From an uncultured Dehalococcoidia bacterium (GTDB taxonomy: Bacteria > Chloroflexota > Dehalococcoidia > Lucifugimonadales > JADFKI01), in the NCBI GenBank assembly GCA_958295865.1, contig CATQHF010000004.1:664180-728179 (forward strand): a DNA stretch of 64,000 nucleotides, written 5' to 3'. Under the pieces are notes generated by a model. It did not search any database and had not been told where the DNA came from. It was given only the letters and a program-made list of their open reading frames with translations. Made by a program: the position numbers and the translations under genes. Position 1 is the stretch's first letter; each line of letters opens with the position of its first letter. This document shows positions 59,515 through 64,000 of this stretch, one piece after another.

Positions 59515-60936
59515 ATGGTTGTAGATACGAAGAGAGACCTCGAACTGCTGGCGCACCTGATGCGCCGCGCCGGATTTGGCGCAACTCGCGCCGAGCTTGA
59601 AACGCTCGAGGCGAAAGGCTACGACGCCGCAATCGAGGAACTGCTCGCCCCCGCCGAAAACGCGGCTTGGCTGGGCGACTACATGGTGCGCCGCTTCCAT
59701 CACGAACAGTCGGGCATGATGGGTCCCCGCGCGTCCGGCGAGAACTGGCTGTATCGCATGGTCACATCAGAGGCGCAGCTGCAAGAGAAGATGTGCCTGT
59801 TCTGGCACGGCATCTTCGCCACCGGCTACCCGAAGGTGATACACGGCAAGGTGCTGTGGAACCAGATCCGCATGTTCCGCAAGCACGGCATGGGCAACTT
59901 CAAAGACCTGCTCGTAGAGCTGTCCAAAGACCCGGCGATGATTGTCTGGCTGGATAACTACGACAACCACAAGGGCGCAATCAACGAGAACTACGGGCGC
60001 GAACTGCTGGAGCTGTTCAGCATGGGCGTAGGCCACTACTCGGAAGACGACATTCAAGAAGCGTCGCGCGCCTTTACCGGCTGGACGATTGGCAACACCG
60101 AGTACATGGTGCTGCGCTCGGAGCGCGATTCCGACTGGCCTTATGGCAGGATTTCGTGGCACTTCGACTACCGCGCCGAAGACCACGACGAAGGCGAAAA
60201 GACCTTCCTAGGGCAGACGGGCAACTTCAACGGCGAAGACATCGTGGACATCATCTGCCAGCAGCATTCGACCGCGCAGTTCATCGCGCGCCACATGTAC
60301 CACTTCTTCGTCGCCGACGAACCGCCCGTGCCCGCTTGGCCCTACACGCCGCCGCGCGACGCCGAGGCGATTCAAACGCTGGTGGACGCCTACTTCGACA
60401 GCGGCTACGACATCAAGGCGATGCTGCGAACGCTGTTCACCTCCGACTTCTTCAAGGACGAGGGCATACGCTACGACAAGGTGAAAAGCCCCGCCGAGCT
60501 TGTGGCGGGCGTCCTGCGGCTCACGGGCGAATTCGACAGGCCGCGCCGCGAAATCATGGACAGGGCATTGCAGATGAACTTCATGGGGCAGATGCTCAAC
60601 AACCCGCCCAGCGTCGAGGGCTGGCATCAGGGCATGGAGTGGGTGGATACCGGCACCCTCGTCGAGCGCGTCAACTTCGCCTCCGAGCAGTTCGGCGACG
60701 CGAGCAAGGCGGGCGTCAAGGCGATGATAGACGGCGTGATGGCAGACGACTACGCCACCTCGCCCGCGCGCCTTGTGGACGCATGCCTCGACCAGCTCGG
60801 CGTCATCGAAGCGTCAGACGAGACGCGCGAGGTGCTGGAGCGCTTCGCCGAGCGGACGGGCGCAGAGCGCACCCGCGAAAAAGTGGGCAGCCTGCTGCGC
60901 TTGGCAACGGCAACGCAAGAGTTTCAGCGAAGCTAG
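59515..60936 (+). CDS. DUF1800 domain protein
   Basis: 473 residues. The family start LMRRAGFGATRAELE and the central NYGRELLELFSMGVGHYSED followed by DIQEASRAFTGW are clear, and LNNPPSVEGWHQG closes the domain. DUF1800 and DUF1501 proteins are usually neighbours and usually exported; this one has no signal peptide. GGAGG lies before the ATG. The biochemical role is unknown. It is the first of three plus-strand genes (DUF1800, NHL, DUF1501) separated by mobile elements. Confidence 0.93.
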   Translation: MVVDTKRDLELLAHLMRRAGFGATRAELETLEAKGYDAAIEELLAPAENAAWLGDYMVRRFHHEQSGMMGPRASGENWLYRMVTSEAQLQEKMCLFWHGIFATGYPKVIHGKVLWNQIRMFRKHGMGNFKDLLVELSKDPAMIVWLDNYDNHKGAINENYGRELLELFSMGVGHYSEDDIQEASRAFTGWTIGNTEYMVLRSERDSDWPYGRISWHFDYRAEDHDEGEKTFLGQTGNFNGEDIVDIICQQHSTAQFIARHMYHFFVADEPPVPAWPYTPPRDAEAIQTLVDAYFDSGYDIKAMLRTLFTSDFFKDEGIRYDKVKSPAELVAGVLRLTGEFDRPRREIMDRALQMNFMGQMLNNPPSVEGWHQGMEWVDTGTLVERVNFASEQFGDASKAGVKAMIDGVMADDYATSPARLVDACLDQLGVIEASDETREVLERFAERTGAERTREKVGSLLRLATATQEFQRS

Positions 60937-61068
60937 TCAGCCGGTCAGTTTTCAGCCTGTCAGCAACGAGCGACTAGACGCTGAACACAACGCCCTCACT
61001 TGTCATTCTGAACGAAGCGCGGAATGACAGGACGGAGAACAGGGACCATCAATAAGGACATACTCACC

Positions 61069-61202
61069 GAGAAAATTGCATTAGTCCCTTCCCCCCTTGA
61101 TGGGGGAAGGTCTTTAACGTCCCTTCCCCCTCTGGGGGAAGGTTAGGATGGGGGTGAAAATGATTGCCCATCGACGGCTAACCGTACTAATGCAATTTTC
61201 TC
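61069..61202. mobile_element. MITE family C, 134-bp copy with duplicated core
   Basis: Ends GAGAAAATTGCATTAGT / ACTAATGCAATTTTCTC enclose two hairpin cores. The flanking ACTCACC is exactly duplicated (61062-61068 and 61203-61209). It lies in the DUF1800-NHL gap (60937-61223), which otherwise holds a 'cattctgaacgaagcgcgg' repeat relic near 61000. Confidence 0.93.
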
Positions 61203-61223
61203 ACTCACCCAAAGGAACTTGCA

Positions 61224-62231
61224 ATGACCACACTCACTAAGACCGACCTCCTCCAATACGACCTCACGCTTGGGCTTTCCGTGATGGAGGGGCGCGGCTT
61301 CTACTATCCGGCGGATACCGTGATTGGCGACAACGGGCGGCTGTATGTCGTCAACCGCTCGCTGGAAAGCGTGGACAGGGGCGTGCGCGTCACCGTCTGC
61401 GACATCGAGAGCGAGTATTACGGCACATTCGGCTCTTACGGAGAGGGCGACGGGCAGTTCATCTGGCTCACCTCCGGCGCGAAGAACAGCCAAGGGCACA
61501 TCTACCTGACCGATGAATACCTGCACCGCGTAACCACCTTCGACGCGGACGGCAACTTCATTCGTGTCTGGGGAACGCACGGCAGCGGCGCGGGCGAACT
61601 CGACGGGCCTTGCGGCATCGCCATCGACTCCGACGACAACATCTATGTGAGCGACACCTACAACAACCGCGTGCAAAAGTTCACATCCGGCGGCGTCCTT
61701 CTAGCAGTAATAGGCGAAGGCGCTCTGTCCATGCCCTGGGGCGTAACCGTCGCGCCGGGCGGAGATGTGTATGTCGCCGATTGGGGCAATGACCGCATCG
61801 CGCGCTTCACGGCGGACGGCGAGTTCGCGGCGGCTTATGGCGAGCCGGGGCGCGGCGAAGGGCAGCTCGTCAAGCCCGCGAGCGTCGCGGTGGACGCCGA
61901 CGGCAATGTCTATGTCGCCGACTGGGGCAACGAGCGAGTGCAGGCGTTCGACGACGACGGCGCATTCGTCCAACTGCTGCGCGGCGAGGCTACGCTTTCT
62001 CCGTGGGCGGTGAACTTCCTGAGCATCAACCGCGAAGAGGGCGAGGCAAGAACGCGCGCAGACCTTGAACGCGACATAGAGTTCTTCGACGCCGACGACC
62101 CGCACGAGGTATCGTCCCACATAGAAAAGTTCTTCTGGTCGCCTATGTCCGTCAAGCTCGACGGCAAGGGCAGGCTGTTCGTAACCGAAAGCAACCGCCA
62201 CCGCATACAAGTGTATCGCGTGGCGTCCTAA
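61224..62231 (+). CDS. NHL-repeat beta-propeller protein
   Basis: 335 residues, no signal peptide. At least five NHL repeats are readable (for example DGPCGIAIDSDDNIYVSDTY then NNRVQKF; MPWGVTVAPGGDVYVADWGN then DRIARF; KPASVAVDADGNVYVADWGN then ERVQAF), making a six-bladed propeller. A 45-residue acidic insert (INREEGEARTRADLERDIEF) precedes the last blade. Such propellers bind proteins or small ligands. Its context between DUF1800 and DUF1501 suggests a shared process, not yet named. Confidence 0.9.
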   Translation: MTTLTKTDLLQYDLTLGLSVMEGRGFYYPADTVIGDNGRLYVVNRSLESVDRGVRVTVCDIESEYYGTFGSYGEGDGQFIWLTSGAKNSQGHIYLTDEYLHRVTTFDADGNFIRVWGTHGSGAGELDGPCGIAIDSDDNIYVSDTYNNRVQKFTSGGVLLAVIGEGALSMPWGVTVAPGGDVYVADWGNDRIARFTADGEFAAAYGEPGRGEGQLVKPASVAVDADGNVYVADWGNERVQAFDDDGAFVQLLRGEATLSPWAVNFLSINREEGEARTRADLERDIEFFDADDPHEVSSHIEKFFWSPMSVKLDGKGRLFVTESNRHRIQVYRVAS

Positions 62232-62259
62232 TGCCAAGGGTAGCCAGTAAGATTTGAGT

Positions 62260-62359
62260 GAGAAAATTGCATTAGTCCCTTCCCCCTTTGGGGGAAGGTT
62301 AGGATGGGGGTGAAAATGCTTGCCCATCGACGGCTAAACTGTACTAATGCAATTTTCTC
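62260..62359. mobile_element. MITE family C, 100-bp copy
   Basis: Ends GAGAAAATTGCATTAGT / ACTAATGCAATTTTCTC with one core; with one more base on each side (T and A) the inverted repeat is perfect. The flanks ATTTGAG and ATTTAAC are only partly alike, so the 7-bp duplication has decayed or shifted. It sits between the NHL and DUF1501 genes. Confidence 0.9.
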
Positions 62360-62460
62360 ATTTAACCGCGCATGGGTTGACTAAAACCAAAAATTAGGCG
62401 AATATATGGACAATGAGAAAGAAGTTCATAGGGCATCAGCAGTCGAATAGGAGAGAAGAC

Positions 62461-63597
62461 ATGGGGACTAACGGCAACGGACACAGCAAGACGGTGGTAG
62501 TTTTGCAACTTTCGGGCGGCAACGATGCCCTGAACACGGTCATTCCGTACAACGACGGGCAGTATTACGACAACAGGCCCTTCGTGAACATCCCGCAGGA
62601 AAATGTGCTGAAGCTGGACGACAAGCTGGGGCTGAACCCCGCGCTTGCGCCCATCAAGAGCCTCTGGGACGATGGCAAGGTTGCGCTGATAAACGGCGTC
62701 GGCTACCCGAACCCCAACCGCTCGCACTTCCGCTCCATGGATGTGTGGCACACCGCGGAGAGCGAGCAGGTAGGCGAAGAGGGCTGGCTCGGCAGGGCTA
62801 TCCGCGAGCTGGACCCGAAGGCTGAAAATGTACTCACCGGCGTCAACTTCGGTCGCGGACTGCCGCGCGCGCTGTACGCCAAGGGCGTGCCGGTCGCATC
62901 GGTGGGCAACCTCGAGACCTATGGGCTGTTCCCGGACATCAAGGACGAGGCGGCGCGCAACATGGCGCTGGAAGCGTTCACGCAGATGTACGGCGGCTCA
63001 GGCAAGGACGTCATCGCCAACTTCATCTCGCAGACCGGCACGGACGCGCTGAGGGGCGCGGACGTCCTGCGAGTCGCGCCGCAGCGATACAGATCCGGCG
63101 TGGAGTACGCCGACAATCCCATCGCCGAAAACATGAAGTCCATCGCGCAGGTGATGACCGCCGGGCTGGGTACGCGCGTGTACTACACGCAGCATGGCAG
63201 CTTCGACACCCATGCGTCCGAGCTCACCAGCCACGCCAAGCTCTGGCAGGATGTATCCGGCGCGGTCGGCGACTTCATGGACGACATGAAAGAGCACGAC
63301 ATGGACAAGGATGTGGTAGTGCTGCTCTTCTCCGAGTTCGGCAGGCGCATCAAGGACAACGGCGCAGGCACAGACCACGGCTCAGGCGGCGTTGCCTTCG
63401 TCATTGGCGGCGATGTCAACGGCGGCATGTACGGCGACTTCCCGTCGCTGGACGACGACAAGCAGCTGGAAGGCGACCTGCACTTCAGCAACGACTTCCG
63501 CAGCACCTACTCCACGATAGCCGACCGCTGGCTCGGCATCGACCCGGTGGAGACGACAAGCGGCAAATACGAGCAGTTCGACTTCATCTCGAAGTAA
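62461..63597 (+). CDS. DUF1501 domain protein
   Basis: 378 residues from ATG 62461 with GGAG upstream; an upstream ATG at 62413 is less likely. The family start VVVLQLSGGNDALNTVIPYN, the central YPNPNRSHFRSMDVWHTA, and LFSEFGRRIKDNGAGTDHGS near the end are sulfatase-like metal-site segments of DUF1501. Most relatives have a TAT signal; none is present here, as in the DUF1800 partner. A strong terminator follows. Confidence 0.93.
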   Translation: MGTNGNGHSKTVVVLQLSGGNDALNTVIPYNDGQYYDNRPFVNIPQENVLKLDDKLGLNPALAPIKSLWDDGKVALINGVGYPNPNRSHFRSMDVWHTAESEQVGEEGWLGRAIRELDPKAENVLTGVNFGRGLPRALYAKGVPVASVGNLETYGLFPDIKDEAARNMALEAFTQMYGGSGKDVIANFISQTGTDALRGADVLRVAPQRYRSGVEYADNPIAENMKSIAQVMTAGLGTRVYYTQHGSFDTHASELTSHAKLWQDVSGAVGDFMDDMKEHDMDKDVVVLLFSEFGRRIKDNGAGTDHGSGGVAFVIGGDVNGGMYGDFPSLDDDKQLEGDLHFSNDFRSTYSTIADRWLGIDPVETTSGKYEQFDFISK

Positions 63598-63621
63598 GGC
63601 TACTCAACATAACAAGAATTA

Positions 63622-63658
63622 GGGATGCCCGCTTAACTGTGGGCATCCCCTTTGCTTT
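63622..63658 (+). terminator. Intrinsic terminator after the DUF1501 gene
   Basis: GGGATGCCCGC pairs with GTGGGCATCCC (11-bp stem with one G-U pair, six-base loop), followed by ctttgcttt. It is 25 bases past the DUF1501 stop. It is the clearest protein-gene terminator in the window. Confidence 0.8.
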
Positions 63659-63726
63659 CAGCCAGATAGCGGCATCAATTTGAAAAAATGTCTGCGTCAT
63701 ACGATCAAAATTCGCTGATTATCAAA

Positions 63727-63757
63727 TCGTCATTCCTGCTTTCGCAGGAATCCAGTG
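63727..63757. repeat. Hairpin core shared with MITE families A and B
   Basis: The text cgtcattcctgctttcgcaggaatccag is the interior hairpin of families A and B (with the loop reversed) without recognisable terminal repeats. The rest of 63659-63868 shows no gene. Confidence 0.65.
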
Positions 63758-63868
63758 CGGTTGATACGCCGCCCGGATTGTAATACCAATACATATTGAG
63801 AATACCCAACGAGCATTGGCGCGATAGTTCGTCTGTCTGTACAATATAGACAGCAACCTATGTGAAGG

Positions 63869-63968
63869 AAGAAGATTGCATTAGTCCCTTCCCCCTCTGG
63901 GGGAAGGTTAGGATGGGGGTGAAAATGCCCGCCCATCGACGGCTAAACTGTACTAATGCAATTTTCTC
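63869..63968. mobile_element. MITE family C, 100-bp copy next to a ribosome binding site
   Basis: Ends AAGAAGATTGCATTAGT / ACTAATGCAATTTTCTC with one core. The flanking GTGAAGG is exactly duplicated (63862-63868 and 63969-63975). The right duplicate forms the first part of the AAGGAGG ribosome binding site of the next gene, so the insertion landed at the translation start region. Confidence 0.93.
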
Positions 63969-63984
63969 GTGAAGGAGGCGCATA

Positions 63985-64000
63985 ATGGCAGTGCTAGAGC
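63985..64000 (+). CDS. Start of a gene cut by the window edge
   Basis: ATG at 63985 encodes MAVLE before the sequence ends. It is preceded by a perfect AAGGAGG with eight bases spacing, so a real gene very probably begins here. Its identity cannot be told. Confidence 0.65.

Overview
The window is GC-rich chromosomal DNA from a bacterium. The most likely source is the Chloroflexota, of the Dehalococcoidia/SAR202 type. This rests on gene content, not on a marker gene: two CaiB/BaiF CoA-transferases, a phthalate-decarboxylase-like protein, a cytosolic BNR-repeat protein, DUF1800/DUF1501/NHL proteins, a CobN plus fused ChlI-ChlD cobalt chelatase and a Cys-type CcmE. I see no rRNA, tRNA, CRISPR array, prophage or full insertion sequence. 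The accessory character comes from small non-coding mobile elements and local tandem gene duplications.

Layout. 1-3000: a duplicated small membrane-protein gene, a ccmC-ccmD-ccmE set on the minus strand and a 47-residue zinc ribbon. 3.3-10 kb: mfd, three small unknown genes and moeA. 10-17 kb: a secreted leucine-rich-repeat protein, two CaiB CoA-transferases, an unknown protein and a Uma2 protein. 17-21.6 kb: pheS and pheT, separated by a duplicated small membrane-protein gene. 22-27 kb: a ComEA-like protein, an MscS channel, a third duplicated small membrane-protein locus and a GT-C glycosyltransferase. 27-35 kb: repeat-rich DNA, an unknown repeat protein, the BNR protein, a GNAT acetyltransferase bracketed by mobile elements and a dihydroxyphthalate-decarboxylase-like protein.

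35-57 kb is a plus-strand cobalamin region led by a B12 riboswitch and terminator: cobN, an alpha/beta hydrolase, a DUF4268 protein, chlID, cbtB, cbtA, a cold-shock-like micro-ORF, cobO, an unknown gene, cobT, cobS, cbiB, an array of Uma2 genes, cobD, cobC, cobQ, cobU, pduX-like and cbiE. Together these insert cobalt (CobN with ChlID), import cobalt (CbtAB), adenosylate the corrin (CobO), amidate it (CobQ), make and attach the aminopropanol arm (PduX-like kinase, CobD decarboxylase, CbiB) and assemble the lower loop (CobU, CobT, CobS, CobC). CbiE is the only ring-methylation enzyme present. 57-58 kb holds two degenerate MNT nucleotidyltransferase-like genes and a truncated HEPN gene. The rest holds an MFS transporter on the minus strand, then DUF1800, NHL and DUF1501 genes separated by mobile elements.

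The most unusual content is, first, three families of miniature inverted-repeat elements. Two are flanked by TA and one by 7-bp direct repeats, and the third supplies the stop codon of one gene and probably a peptide insert in Mfd. Second, small genes repeatedly occur beside a broken tandem copy that carries a piece of the neighbouring gene. This is seen for small membrane proteins, some ending in a shared EPPP motif, and for the Uma2 array inside the B12 cluster.
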